Assembly (NCBI GenBank): GCA_029964075.1
Contig: CM057141.1
Span: 4,836,001-4,900,000 of the forward strand
Direction of reading: 5' to 3'
Length of the DNA stretch: 64,000 bases
Source: Patiria pectinifera
Taxonomy: Eukaryota > Echinodermata > Asteroidea > Valvatida > Asterinidae
Below, piece after piece: positions 1-10,411 of this stretch (position 1 is the stretch's first letter; the number at the start of each line of letters is the position of its first letter). The notes beneath the pieces were generated by a model. That model was not told where the DNA came from. It was given only the letters and a program-made list of their open reading frames with translations, and searched no databases. The translations under genes and the position numbers were made by a program.

Positions 1-239
1 GCCAAGGCCATCGTGGCTTAGAGCTGCGGAGCTGCGGAGCTGCGGAGCTGCGAAAGCAGAAAGCGACTGGAGCAAAGATTAAGTCCGCACGCACGAGTGG
101 CGAAGCCAGGAGGCCCTCACGAACTTGATTTTGTTGAATTATTCGTAGTTGTATGCAAATAAGAAGAGTGCTGAAAGGTTAACCAATCACAACGCGGATT
201 TTGCGTAGTTGCTTCCATTTGTGAAAGAAGGATGAGAAA
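1..239. other. No recognised feature
   Basis: This stretch opens with a short run of a GCTGCGGA unit (about 25-52) and continues as unremarkable sequence. I see no exon, RNA gene or clear repeat boundary before the satellite-related block that begins near 240. Confidence 0.4.
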
Positions 240-1240
240 GGAAAACCTTTCGACGGAATTTCCCCTCTAATAGCACATCTGTCCAGAAATCGATTTCGAA
301 TGTGTTCTAGGGCCCTTCAAGCATTTTTCTAGCAACTTTCAAGCAATTTTATTTTTTAGCCACATTTGAAAAAAATAATATTTTTAGTCGAAATTAGCAA
401 AAAATTGACTTTTCTCAAAAAGGCAGAAATTCATCTAGATGCAAGAGGATCATCAATCAATTTTCTCACACGCACAATTTCGAACATTTGGGCAAAAATA
501 TTCCTTTTTTTTTTAAGCAATTAATTTTGAGCGATTTTAGCTTAAATTTTCGTCGGAATTTCCCCTTTAATAGCACACCTGTCCAGAAATCGATTTGGAT
601 TTGTGTTCTAGAGCCCTGCGAGCATCTTTCTACAAGCTTTCAAGCAATTTTATTTTTTGGCCCAAATTGAAAAAATTCAAGGGGTTAGCCTTACATTTTT
701 ATTCAAAATTGGCCAAAAATTGAATTTTCTCAAAACAAGGCAGAAATTCATCTGTATGCAAGAGGAACATCAATCAATACACTCCCACGCACAATTTCGA
801 AGATTTGGGGGGAAAAATCATCCATTTTTTCAAGAAAAAGCAATCAATTTTTTTGAGTGATTTTATCTTAAATTTTCGACGGAAAATAGCACATATGTCC
901 AGAAATCGATTTGGAATGTGTAAAAGTGCCCTTAAAACATTTTTCTAGAAACTTTTAAGCAATTTCATTTTTTGGCCAAAATTGGCCAAAAATGGACTTT
1001 TCTCAAAACAAGGCAGAAATTCATCTGGATGCAAGGGGAACATCAATCAATACTCTCTCACGCACAATTTTGAAGATTTGGGGAAAATTGAAAAAAAAAC
1101 CAAGTTTTAGCCTTACATTTTTAATTAAAATTGGCCAAAAATTGACTTTTCTCAAAACAAGGCAGAAATTCTTCTGTATGCAAGAGGAACATCAATCAAC
1201 ACTCTCACACACACAATTTCGAACATTTGGGAAAAATCAA
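240..1240 (-). repeat. Inverted, diverged relatives of the 166-bp satellite (about 4 units)
   Basis: Units repeat irregularly (offsets about 318, 273 and 148 bp, judged from the shared word GGCAGAAATTCAT). Each contains a segment that reads as the reverse complement of the 166-bp satellite found at 54.6-64 kb: CTGTCCAGAAATCGATTT followed by GGAATGTGTTCTAGGGCCC, then GCAATTTTATTTTTTGGCC and GGGGTTAGCCTTACATTTTT. Between these segments lies an extra A/T-rich piece with a CGCACAATTTCGAA word that is absent from the main array. It is therefore an older or composite form of the same satellite in the opposite orientation. The short open frames here are repeat shadows. Confidence 0.7.
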
Positions 1241-1579
1241 TTTTATCGACTGAACGATAAAATATCTTACACGCAGCACGAATGGGTTTTATGTTTAATG
1301 ATTGAATGCAGATCATGAATAATGCATTAATGAGCGGATTGGCTAGCCCAGCGCAACGTGTTAGACAGAGACAAGGTGTGGGCTGTTGCCACGTGGAGAA
1401 GACCACTTCGTTGCAGTAACTGAATGTGGAAACATCGTTATCGCTATTCTCCTGTTCAGCTTCTTATTTATTTCAAATTTATTTATTTCAACTTCAAATT
1501 TATCCGAAGTTATCTTCGAATTTCTTAAAGCAGTTTCGTTGTCTGGTTGAAGTTGGATCTCATCTAGTAACTTCCAAGA
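1241..1579. other. Unassigned sequence
   Basis: A low-complexity TTATTTATTTCAA stretch lies near 1460-1500. I see no exon or known repeat end here. Confidence 0.3.
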
Positions 1580-1906
1580 ATGCCTAAATCCACCCGGTCA
1601 TCAACTCCAGCTGCGAACAGGATGGATGCCGGCATTGGCAGGAGGCAGCGCGGGAGACCACGTACACGGGCCACGCAGTCTGGGGTGAGGGCACGTCGTG
1701 TTCGGATTGACGATGTGCCGACGCCGGTGGTCAGAAGTCAGCAGCCGGCGTTAGGACAACCGGAGCTGCCGATCGAACCTGCACCACGACCGAGTGGATC
1801 TGAGAGCCAACAAGCAAGGCGGGGTGAGTCTGTGGTGTCATCTTTGCCTGCACTCCAGTTATTTATGCCAGCGAACTTTGTGTTTCAATTAAGGAAATTA
1901 CTTTAA
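1580..1906 (+). CDS. Unrecognised 108-residue open frame, R/P-rich, uncertain
   Basis: I do not recognise this protein. The first 75 residues are rich in Arg, Pro, Ser and Gln and include an AT-hook-like RRQRGRPRTR stretch; the end is hydrophobic. A good splice-donor sequence (GGTGAGTC) lies inside it near 1824, so the true coding part, if any, could be a first exon ending there, with the last 25 codons being intron. GC content is higher than in the flanks. Alternatives are the N-terminal part of a transposon protein or chance. No Shine-Dalgarno or Kozak argument decides the start. Confidence 0.2.
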   Translation: MPKSTRSSTPAANRMDAGIGRRQRGRPRTRATQSGVRARRVRIDDVPTPVVRSQQPALGQPELPIEPAPRPSGSESQQARRGESVVSSLPALQLFMPANFVFQLRKLL

Positions 1907-2249
1907 AAGTTTTTACAAGTGTCCTATCAATTTCGGAGATTTTTTTCGGAGTGGGGGACCGTTATTACCCCAGGTACGGTTTAAAGTGGATCCGGAGTGG
2001 GGGCCCGGTTATGTACCCCAGGTTCGGTGGGCCTGATCAACCCAATGGTTTGTAAGAGCCAGTTTGCCCAAAGGATTTCAGCAATGAAAGACTGGTATCT
2101 GGCCGTCTATTTATGTTGGTGGTGCATATGGTGAAACGGAAAACAAAACATGCTTTGATTTGGCATGAAGATTTAATAAACACATTCAGGCTGCGGCAAA
2201 TCCAATATAATGGTTAATGATGTTTTGATTGTACATGTATTCGTGTCTG
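1907..2249. other. Unassigned sequence with a short direct repeat
   Basis: Two near-copies of a phrase reading CGGAGTGGGGG...CCCCAGGT occur at about 1946-1976 and 1992-2025. Otherwise I see nothing. Confidence 0.3.
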
Positions 2250-3256
2250 AGTGTAATGTAAGGCTAACCCCTTGCAATGTTTGTCAATTTTGGTCAAAAA
2301 ATGAAAATGCTCCAAACTTCCTGGAAGGACTCCTAAGGGACCCTCAAACATATTCCCACTCGATTGAGGGACAGATATATCATTAAAAAGTAATTCATAT
2401 TTTAGCCAAATATTATGAAAAATGTAAGGTTAACTCCTTGCAATGTTTGTCAATTTTCGTCAAAAAATAAAATTGCTCCAAACTTCCTGGAAAGACTCCT
2501 AAGGGACCCTGGAACACATTCCAACTCGATTTAGGGACAGAAATGTCATTAAAAAGAAATTCATATTTTAGCAAATTTTTATGAAAAATGTTAGGCTAAC
2601 CCATTGCAATTTTTGTCAATTTTCTTCAAAATATGAAAATTCTCCAAACTTTCTGGAAAGACTCGTAAAAGACCCTGGAACACATTCCAACTCGATTTAG
2701 GGACAGATATATCAGTAAAAAGAAATTCATATTTTAGCCAATGTTTATATAAAAAAATGTAAGACTAACCCCTGGCAATGTTTGTCAAATTTGGTCAAAA
2801 AATTAAAATGCTCCAAAATTCCTGGAAGGACTCCTAAGGGACCCGGAAACACATTCCCGCTCGATTTAGGGACAGATATATCATTAAAAAGAAATTCATA
2901 TTTTAGCCAAATTTTATGAAAAATGTAAGGCTAACCCCTTGTAAATTTTGTCAATTTTCGCCAAAAAATGAAATAGCTCCAAACCTCCTGGAAAGACTCC
3001 TAAGGGACCCTGGAACACATTCCAACTCGATTTAGGGACAGATATATCATTAAAAAGAAAATCATATTTTAGCTAATTTTTGTGAAAAATGTTAGGCTAG
3101 CCCCTTGCAATTTTTGTCAATCTTCTGCAAAATATGAAAATTCTCCAAACTTCCTGGAAAGACTCGTAAAAGACCCTGGAACACATTCCAACTCGATTTT
3201 GGGACAGATATATCATTAAAAAGAAAATCATATTTTAGCCAATTTTTATGAAAAAT
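2250..3256 (+). repeat. 166-bp satellite, six-monomer outlying array
   Basis: The marker GTAAGGCTAACCCC recurs at 2258, 2424, 2590, 2759, 2925 and 3091, giving spacings of 166, 166, 169, 166 and 166 bp. Each unit carries CTCCAAACTTCCTGGAA, GACTCCTAAGGGACCC, CATTCCAACTCGATTTAGGG and ACAGATATATCATTAAAAAG. Compared with the large array it uses GACCCTGGAACACATTCC and TTTTAGCCAA where the main array mostly has GCCCCTCGAACAC and TTTTGGCCAA, so it is a distinct, more diverged subfamily. It is broken on the right by a G/C-run MITE fragment. Confidence 0.9.
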
Positions 3257-3364
3257 CCCCCCCCCCCCCGTCTTTAACTGATAAATCGAGAATTTGTTGA
3301 GAAATACCAGAATTTTTAGGGATTTGTTTAGCCCCCTCTAGAAAAGGTCCTGGCGACGCCAATG
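3257..3364 (+). mobile_element. Right-end fragment of the CATGGGCGTCGC-type MITE
   Basis: After a C run, the sequence follows the family's right half: AACTGATAAATCGAGAATTTG, CCCCCTCTAGAAAA and the terminal CTGGCGACGCCAATGG. The left end is missing. The same family is full length at 4878-5152 and 19763-20026. Confidence 0.65.
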
Positions 3365-3601
3365 GGTTGTGCTCATCACCCCCTTGTTGGAAACGCGTCA
3401 CATTCTCTGGCGCATGGCGGCGAGTTCGATCCAGACGTAGACATGTCTTCTTCGTCAGAAATTATATCTTGGGGGTTCAGAGATCACAAGAAATATTTCG
3501 CTAACGAACAGAAGCAGCACAGCGCAGTATGCAAGTCATGTGGGCTGCGGATTTCAGAGAAGTCTGAAACAACTTTACCAAACAAAAACAACACTTTTTA
3601 A
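3362..3601 (+). pseudogene. BED-type zinc-finger fragment, probable hAT transposase remnant
   Basis: The 79-residue frame contains ...SWGFRDHKKYF...AVCKSCGLRISEK..., the pattern of a BED zinc finger: aromatic residues, then Cys-x2-Cys. The expected His pair downstream is not in frame, so the finger is incomplete. BED fingers sit at the N terminus of hAT transposases and of host ZBED proteins derived from them. A hAT-like terminus lies just downstream (3882), which favours a transposon remnant. The first 25 residues partly overlap the MITE end and are probably not original coding sequence. Confidence 0.4.
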
Positions 3602-3699
3602 TATGTGTGCGTGTTAAATTTCTTGGAATACTGGGTAATTACTTTACATATCAAATGCAAATAACGGTGCTATTTTCCATAATGCTATAGAAAAAAATG

Positions 3700-3882
3700 T
3701 ACTTGGGATGTACTTGATATCTTTGTACTCGTACTCGGCCCGTACTCGGACTCTGAAAAACTCGAACTCGGATTTTTGGCCGAGGACTCGACTAAAAAGT
3801 ACTCGGACTCGGCCCGTACTCGGCACTGTGTGTACTCGGAAAACTTTGTACTCGAGTTTTTTGGTACTCGACTACAACACTG
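3700..3882 (+). mobile_element. Right terminus with TACTCG-type array (ends CTACAACACTG)
   Basis: About 150 bp of degenerate ACTCG/TACTCG words (with GGCCCG spacers) end in GACTACAACACTG at 3882. The last 11 bases are the reverse complement of the CAGTGTTGTAG that begins the element at 8135. The 8 bases that follow, CTCCACAA, recur just before a facing terminus at 4382. This is best read as the right end of a hAT-like element, with subterminal short repeats where transposase would bind. Confidence 0.6.
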
Positions 3883-4381
3883 CTCCACAAAGAGTGCTTT
3901 ATTCATGTTCAATTAAAAAGTGACTTGAATTCAGATTGAAGTTTTCGCAATTTGTACAGTGTATTTCTTTAAATCAAATTAGATTTATTCTTCAAGTGTT
4001 CTCGTCAATTTTCAAACTGGTTGTGTCCCATGTCTCGAACAATTATTGGACGAAATTTCAATTCAGTACAATGTGTTTTTCTTGAATTATCATCTCCACA
4101 AACTGTGTGTTATTTTTGTTTACCTAATGCCGACTTCGTTTGGGCAGATCGTGATCCGCGTTGCTTTACGGTGGTGACCACTATTCTTGTAGCGCGCCCT
4201 CTATTGGAAAAAATTGATGTTGGTAAAATGTACGGGAGTGCCCTTACACACTGTAGCTTTTGTTTTTGTTGTGTTCATTTTTCTCGTCAACTGTTTTTGT
4301 TGATTTTTAAAACTTTTGTGTCGTACAGGACGCAATCTGAATTTAATGCAATTTTGTTTACTTGATTTATCGTCTCCACAA
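3883..4381. repeat. About 500 bp between two outward-facing transposon ends, with an internal duplication
   Basis: It begins and ends with CTCCACAA. A second CTCCACAA near 4095, preceded by TGAATTATCAT, resembles TGATTTATCGT before the copy at 4374. The segment therefore contains an imperfect duplication of about 280 bp. I see no host exon. Confidence 0.45.
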
Positions 4382-4580
4382 CAGTGTTGGAGTACTCGTA
4401 CTCGAACTCAAACTCGAGTACAACTCGAGTACCAATAACTACTTGGCCCGTACTCGATCATAAGTACATGTACTCGAAAAAAAAAAAAAACAAGTACTCG
4501 GCACGTACTCGTAATTTTGAACTCGGACTCGTCCCTTAACTCGACAAATTGTACTCGATGAACTCGATCCCAGTCGCGCA
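4382..4580 (+). mobile_element. Left terminus with TACTCG-type array (starts CAGTGTTGGAG)
   Basis: It starts with CAGTGTTGGAGTACTCG and runs about 190 bp through irregular ACTCG words, an A run and GTACTCG words. It is the mirror image of the terminus at 3882. A matching right end further along is not visible, so this is a truncated or solo end. Confidence 0.55.
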
Positions 4581-4877
4581 GTACCCGAAAGAAAATTTGG
4601 ATTTTTTCGATACTAATTATTCGATACTAAAGTTTGACCAAAAATTTAACAGAGTGTATATGAAAATGATGAAAGTATTGCGCTGTATTCTTTATCGACT
4701 CTAAATCGAGTGTGAATGGGTATTTTTTTTACTGTCCTATTCTTACTGAATACTACAAGAATACCAGCGAAATAAATCGCAACTTTCTTTCCATGGGCTT
4801 CATGTGCGTTCATCACACGAGGCATTTTCTAACTAACAAGGCGCGGAAAGATCGTATCCATGGGGAAGAGGTTGTGC
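4581..4877. other. Unassigned sequence
   Basis: AT-rich DNA with no exon, RNA gene or repeat boundary that I can support. Confidence 0.3.
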
Positions 4878-5152
4878 CATGGGCGTCGCGGGGCGGGGGG
4901 TGGGGCAAGGGGGCCGCTTGCCCCCCCCCCCCCCCAGAAAAGAAAGGGGAAAAAGGGGGGGGGGGGAAAAAAAGAAAAGAAAAAGAGGCGCGAAGTCATA
5001 GTGGTGTAAATTTAATACGTTGGGGGGGGGGGCAAAATGTCCCTGAACCCCCGCCTTAAACTGATCAATTGAGAATTTGTTGAAAAATACAAGAAGTTTT
5101 TGGGGAAAAAATGTTTTGCCCCCCCCCTAGAAAAATCCTGGCGACGCCCATG
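4878..5152 (+). mobile_element. Full-length MITE, ends CATGGGCGTCGC / GCGACGCCCATG
   Basis: The 275-bp element has 12-bp perfect terminal inverted repeats, long G and C runs, a purine tract and the internal phrase GGTGTAAATTTAAT. It does not code for protein. The copy at 19763 has an 8-bp target duplication, so the family is hAT-like. No duplication is visible around this copy (left GGTTGTGC, right GTCCTAGG). Confidence 0.75.
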
Positions 5153-5155
5153 GTC

Positions 5156-5560
5156 CTAGGCCCAAGCTGCAGGGCGGGGGTACGAGCGAAGCGCTATGCA
5201 CATCAGTATCACGAACAGCGCCCCTCACGGTGTAATGCGGTGCATGTCCTGGTGTAATGTTGTCTACATTTTAATAGTCGGGTTTTTTTTTGGAAAATAA
5301 GGATGAGAACTTCCAGTTCATATTATTTTTCACGAAAATAATGTTTGATAACAGGCTGACGAAGGACTGTTGGGAACAGCGAACGGAATATGCATATAGG
5401 CCTGATATACAGTGTTAACAAACAAATCCGTAAAAAAAATCGTTTTCTTTTTAAAGACGTCCGAACGATTTTAAAATAGAATAGGGGAGTTGAGAATCTG
5501 TGTCTGTCCAAGTACAAAGAGTAGAGGTCAGGTGCGGAACCCCTGAGAGAGGTTTGAACC
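5156..5560. repeat. Dispersed repeat, copy 1 (inverted relative to 10600-11190)
   Basis: Phrases such as GTACGAGCGAAGCGCTAT, GGTGTAATG, GGATGAGAAC, AGCGAACGGAATATGCATA and TTGAGAATCTGTGTCT recur in reverse complement and reversed order in the 10.6-11.2 kb block. I see no open frame shared by the copies, so a non-coding transposon-like repeat is likely. It runs into a G/C-run element at about 5530-5600. Confidence 0.55.
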
Positions 5561-5973
5561 CCCCCCCCCCCCCCCCCCCCACGTTCTGACGCACACAAAA
5601 AAATGTACATCTATAACAATTATAATAACGATAAGGTCCGCCTGTCCGCAACAATCGGATATAAACATCTCTAACGGGCCTAACCCCCCCCCCCCCTCCC
5701 CGCCAAAGTTCCTGGATTCAGCCCTGCACGCCTGATGTCTTTTTCAAAAAAGGCTTGCATAATAATAGTTTCTATTGTTGCGTAATGAGAAGGGCGTTTA
5801 GCACACGTAGGCCTACGACTAGGCTGCCGTATACAATTTTTCAAAGAAATGAAAACAGTGGGCTCATTATTTCCCGAAATGTCAACTTCTTTTCGTCCAT
5901 GGAGCCCAAACAGATGGACCCACCAATGTGCCACGTTTTTCCCCCTATTATTTTGAGAAGACCTCTAAGAAAG
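5561..5973. other. Unassigned, with C-run fragments of MITEs
   Basis: C runs at about 5560-5580 and 5683-5700, the latter followed by TTCCTGGATTCAGCCCTG, resemble the end of the CAGGGGCGGATCC-type elements. Nothing else is supported. Confidence 0.35.
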
Positions 5974-6047
5974 CCGAATGGCCCAGTGGTTAGATTCGCC
6001 GTCCACGCATCGCGCGGGGCACGGGTTCGAATCCCGTCGGTGTCTTT
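5974..6047 (+). mobile_element. tRNA-like sequence, probable SINE head or tRNA pseudogene
   Basis: A good A box (TGGCCCAGTGGTTAGA) and B box (GGGTTCGAATCCC), a T-arm that pairs, and a T run close behind make this RNA polymerase III promoter-like. The acceptor strands do not pair, so I do not call it a working tRNA. Downstream sequence to about 6400 may be the rest of a SINE but matches no other copy in the window. Confidence 0.4.
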
Positions 6048-6605
6048 TTGGTTTTAATCGCACTCGTTCAGTCATTGTATAAGATGTTTAATTTCCCGTC
6101 GTAAAATACCAACAGTACGTTAGCTTAACCGGTAAGCACTGCTGCTGGTACTGTCCGCGAGTTCCAGGTTGGCGCCTTCGTACAGGTTCAGGGCATTTGG
6201 TCCACTCGGAGGATCAGGGGCCGCCCTGTTCCTCCCTTAGCTCTTTGCTTTTAGGCCTACATGGTGCCTGGCCCTCCGGGGTTATATGGATGGACAGGGA
6301 AGGAAGTGTGAATTGGTCGGGGACGCCGAGACCCCGGAAGAGAACTAAGGGATTGGCTAGGGCATTGTTATGGCTCAGACCGATCCCTGAAAGCTTGACT
6401 AGCACATAACTTTTTGATTTTTTTTTATCCTTTAATTCGCAAAATAGGGGAACAAAACGCAAGATAACAAAGTCCGTCACCCTTAAAACTGGGGGGGGGG
6501 GGAATGAAAAACAGAGTATTATAATGTACATTAAGGATTGAATTGGAAAAAATCCATTGCATGGGGCTTTTACTGACTTGCTTTTTTTTTACAGTCAGTA
6601 ACATG
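6048..6605. other. Unassigned sequence
   Basis: Mixed sequence with a G run near 6490. No exon or known repeat end is supported. Confidence 0.25.
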
Positions 6606-6883
6606 CAGGCGCGGATCTTGAGAAAGTTTTTTTTTTTGCGGGGGGGGGGGTTCGAACCCCACCACTGCTCTGACACCAAAAAAAAAAAAAAAAAAGAGGC
6701 ACAAAGTCATAGTGGTGTAAATTTAATGAGTTGAGGGGGGTGTAAATTGTCCCTGCCACCCTCTTTATACTGATAAATCGAGAATTTGTTGAGAAATACA
6801 AGAATTTTGGGGGAAATTTTTTTTGCCCCCCTCTAGAAAAAGTCCTGAAAGAGAGATACCCCCTCCCCCAGATCCGCGCCTGC
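6606..6883. mobile_element. MITE with CAGGCGCGGATC / GATCCGCGCCTG ends, containing a piece of the CATGGGCGTCGC family
   Basis: The outer ends are a perfect 12-bp inverted repeat. The interior (GGTGTAAATTTAATGAG, AACTGATAAATCGAGAA or close forms, CCCCCTCTAGAAAA) is the right two thirds of the other MITE family, so this is a nested or chimeric element. Related CAGGCGCGGATC-type ends occur near 7226, 10614 and 5530. No clear target duplication is visible. Confidence 0.6.
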
Positions 6884-7365
6884 ACCTACTTGACCGTTTG
6901 GCGCAACACATGATCGAGTAGTGTGCAATGTCACTTGGCCTCCAAAAACCAAAAGGTGGTAAAGGGGGCGGGGATCGCACTATACTTTCAATGGGGGCGA
7001 TGTTCAAATCTGATGATTATTAACACTAGGTCTATATCACAGAATGTGCATACACCCCTAACAAAGCTGCCGATGTCCGAATTTTTGTGGAAAGCGAACA
7101 TTGTTACCAGTAAACAGTTTTTGCGTGTCGGAGCGGGGGGGGGGGGATATTTCGCATTTTTTCATGGATTTCGATGATTTTTTTTTTTATTTTTTTTTGG
7201 ACAGAGCTGGGGGACCCTCCCCACGGATCCGCACCTGCACCTCCTCGATCGTTTTGCGCAATGCATGATCGAGTGCAATGACATCGGGGATGACCCTGCA
7301 TTTCTTCAGAAGCTTTCGGCAGCAGCAAGCGCCTTCCACTGCTGCGCCCCCCGTCTTCTGCAAGG
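6884..7365. mobile_element. G/C-run MITE fragments and a local duplication
   Basis: CACCTACTTGACCGTTTGGCGCAA at about 6884-6907 returns in similar form at 7236-7260 behind another GATCCGCACCTG end, so about 60 bp is duplicated. A phrase around TTCAATGGGGGCGATGTTCAAATCTG (6988-7013) is shared in reverse with the element at 50.5-50.8 kb. Confidence 0.45.
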
Positions 7366-8134
7366 CTAACCCCCTTGCAATTTTTGTCAATTTTCTTCAA
7401 AATATGAAAATTCTCCAAACTTCCTGGAAAGACTCGTAAAAGACCCTGGAACACATTCAAACTCGATTTAGGGACAGATATATCAGTAAAAGGTAATTCA
7501 TATTTTAGCCAACTTTTATTTAAAAAAATGTAAGGCTAACCCCTTAGCCTAAAATGCTCCAAACTTCATGGAAAGACTCTTAAGGAACCCTCGAACACAT
7601 TCCAACACGATTTAGGGACAGATATATCATTAAAAAGAAATTCATATTTTAGCCAATTTTTATGAAAACTGTAAGGCTAACCTTTTGCAATTTTTTGTCA
7701 ATATTCGTCAAAAAATGAAATGGCTCCAAACTTCCTGGAAGGACTCCTAAGGGACCCTAGAACGCAATCCGACTCGATCTAGGGACAGATATATCTTGAA
7801 AAAGAATTCATATTTAGCCAAATTTCATGAAAAATGTAAGGCTTACCCCTTGCAATTTTTGTCAATTTTGGTCTAAAAATGAAATTGCTCCAAGCTTCCT
7901 GGAAAGACTCCTGAGGGACCCTCGAACACATTCCAACTCGATTCAGGGACAGATATATCATTAAAAAGAAATTCATATTTTAGCCTAATTTTATAAACAA
8001 ATGTAAGGTTAACCCCTTGCAATTTTTGTCAATTTTTGTCAAAAAAATAAATGCTTCAAACTTCATAGAAAGACTCTGAAGGAACCCTCGAACACATTCC
8101 AACTCGATTTAGGGACAGATATATCATTAAAAAG
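7366..8134 (+). repeat. 166-bp satellite, second outlying array (about 4.6 monomers)
   Basis: It begins abruptly in AAGGCTAACCCCC and carries the full set of satellite words (GCTCCAAACTTC, ACTCGATTTAGGGACAG, TATATCATTAAAAAG). One monomer near 7540 is shortened. It is cut at 8134 by a transposon end (CAGTGTTGTAG) inside ATATATCATTAAAAAG, and the satellite does not resume on the other side. Confidence 0.85.
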
Positions 8135-10411
8135 CAGTGTTGTAGTCGAGACCGGATAGTCCGAGACCGAGACCAAGACCGAGACCTGAAGTTGCGAGAC
8201 CGAGACCGAGACCGAGACCAGCCCCTTCAAGGCGGACCGAGACCGAGACCGAGACCGAAATGGTCCGAGACCGAGACCGAGACCGAGACCGCGGATAATA
8301 AATAACAATAATCTAAATAAACAACAAGACACTAACTACAGCTGAACAGTCTGTCCTTGAGATGTTGATGTTCATGGGGATGTGAAGGAAGTGATTGAAA
8401 GTTAGGAATCATTTGTACCTGCTTAATTGTGTCATGCGAGTGCTCTTCGTGTTTGCTTCATGCCATAAATTACAACATGGCAACAGAATTTGTTATTGTC
8501 ACAATCAATTAAAAAAAATTGGAAACAACCTAATTTAAAAAAGGGGAAAACCTTATTTGATGAACTCCATACATTTTGCCACTATTTTAATTTTTTTTTT
8601 AATATTGTTTAACTACTATAAAGTGTAAAGCTGATGAAGAAACTTTAACTAAGGAGTACGACAATTTGTACTAGTTTTTGCAAAACTTGAACATGTTGAG
8701 ACTTGACAAAAGTAAAAAGTTAAAGGTGGATGTTTCATCTGTTATAGGAACTCGGACCCTAAACTCCACAGCCACCCCTTGGTTTCAGCAATGACCACTA
8801 ACGGATATTTAAATGCAACTTTAATTTTACATTGGACCTCCTTGCAAACCTGATTCGAAAAAAATTTGGAGCAAGAAAATATTGATTTATTTTTTAAAAT
8901 TTCAGTCATGGAATATAGATTTGTACATGTGGACCAAAAAATTGAGAGATGGTAGCCAGATATGGATTGGTCTGCCCCCCCCCATCCCTCATTGTGATTC
9001 TCCTCTCAACCCTGCATGTTTGTGTGTCCCCTACATGTTTGTTTCTTGTTCCTCTGTCATTTACCTCTGAAGAAGGCCTGGCTAAGGCTGAAATGTAATG
9101 CCACTTTATTTTTGTGTAATGTCAATAACGTTACATATACTATAGAAGATTGATGAACCATATTTGCCTGATCTATCTTCTGTTAATCTGCCCGCCGTCA
9201 TCATCGTCATTAGCCTATTTGAGAATATGGCCGACACAATAGAAGGGCGCTGTCACAAACTGAATGTGGTGGGTGAGATGTACTTTTAGGATTAATGGCT
9301 CAGTGCGCACGCATCTCTGTGTTTTGTACCGTGCCATCGTATCGCCTACATCGGCTACTTTGCTGGGCGATTTACTTGAATATTTTAGTGATTAACAAGT
9401 ACGACATATTGCCAATATATTAATCTTTTATTGTGATGGCCGTAAACAGCACATAGCGATTAATGGAACACAATTCTTCTCGACTCATGCAAATGCAATT
9501 GACATTTAGGAAGGAGACGAGGCAGGCAATTAGACTCTATTTTTGTGTGACTATGGCAGTAGCTCAATTTGTGTTTATCACCGATGAAAAGATGAATACA
9601 TGGCGAGTCAAAAAGAAAGTGACGTGACCGTATGATAAAAAAAAAATGGCACGCTCCATTTTGTAAAAAAAATATAATTGGGATAAAGAACATGTTATTG
9701 AGTAGTAACTGTGAACATTTCACGTAATTTGCATACTCTATTCCCAAGTCGTGTCTATTTTAATAAAGAGATCACAAAATTCAGCTGTCCACCACTAATA
9801 CCTATTTAACGGTCTACGAATTGATGAATATCCATTAATAAATATAATGGGGAAAAAAACGTTTTCCCGCCTCCACGAATAAAGGAAAAATTTAAAAGGA
9901 AAATAGAAAAAAATCACCAATATTTCTGGGGAAAAAGAGTTGAATTGTTCCCCATATTCAAAACACAAAATCTGACGGTAAAAATAATGTTTCAGTCTTG
10001 ATTCATAAGATTTAAATCTCAGTTGTATTTGGAATCAATGAGGATGGCTATAAAGTGCTTGTTTCAACAGATCATCCCACAATAAAAACGAGAAATAAGA
10101 AGAGGAGCAATGGTTATTGGACTATGCCTCACTCACTAGAAAGTGAAGAGAGACATGTCCATTAGCATCACACTGCAGTCACATTTTCCCTAAACTGATT
10201 CTTTAATACTTAACCCTAAAAGGGCCGGGGGCGGAATCCGCCCCCCTCACTTTTTGGCTGGTCTCGACTCGAGACCAGCCAAAATATCAAGACCAAAGGG
10301 GACCGAGACCGAGACCAAGACCGAGACCACAGCTCCCGAGACCGAGACCGAGACCGGCAAAAAGTGGTCTCGAGACCGAGACCGAGACCGGTCTCGAGAC
10401 CTCCAACACTG
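8135..10411. mobile_element. hAT-like element with GAGACC-array termini
   Basis: The left end CAGTGTTGTAGTCGAGACC is followed to about 8292 by GAGACC hexamers. The right end, about 10257-10411, carries the same hexamer facing inward and closes with CTCCAACACTG. The roughly 2-kb interior has no long open frame. It includes a TCTGAAGAAGGCCTGGC phrase near 9068 of the kind often found in retroelement tails. Flanking 8-mers differ (TTAAAAAG and TTACGCAA), so either the insertion was rearranged or the two ends belong to separate copies. Confidence 0.5.

Noticed and set aside
4712-5059. 115-aa frame rich in Gly, Lys and Pro
   Set aside because: It translates the G, C and A runs of the MITE at 4878-5152.
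5974-6047. Functional tRNA gene
   Set aside because: A and B boxes are good but the acceptor strands do not pair and no convincing anticodon stem forms.
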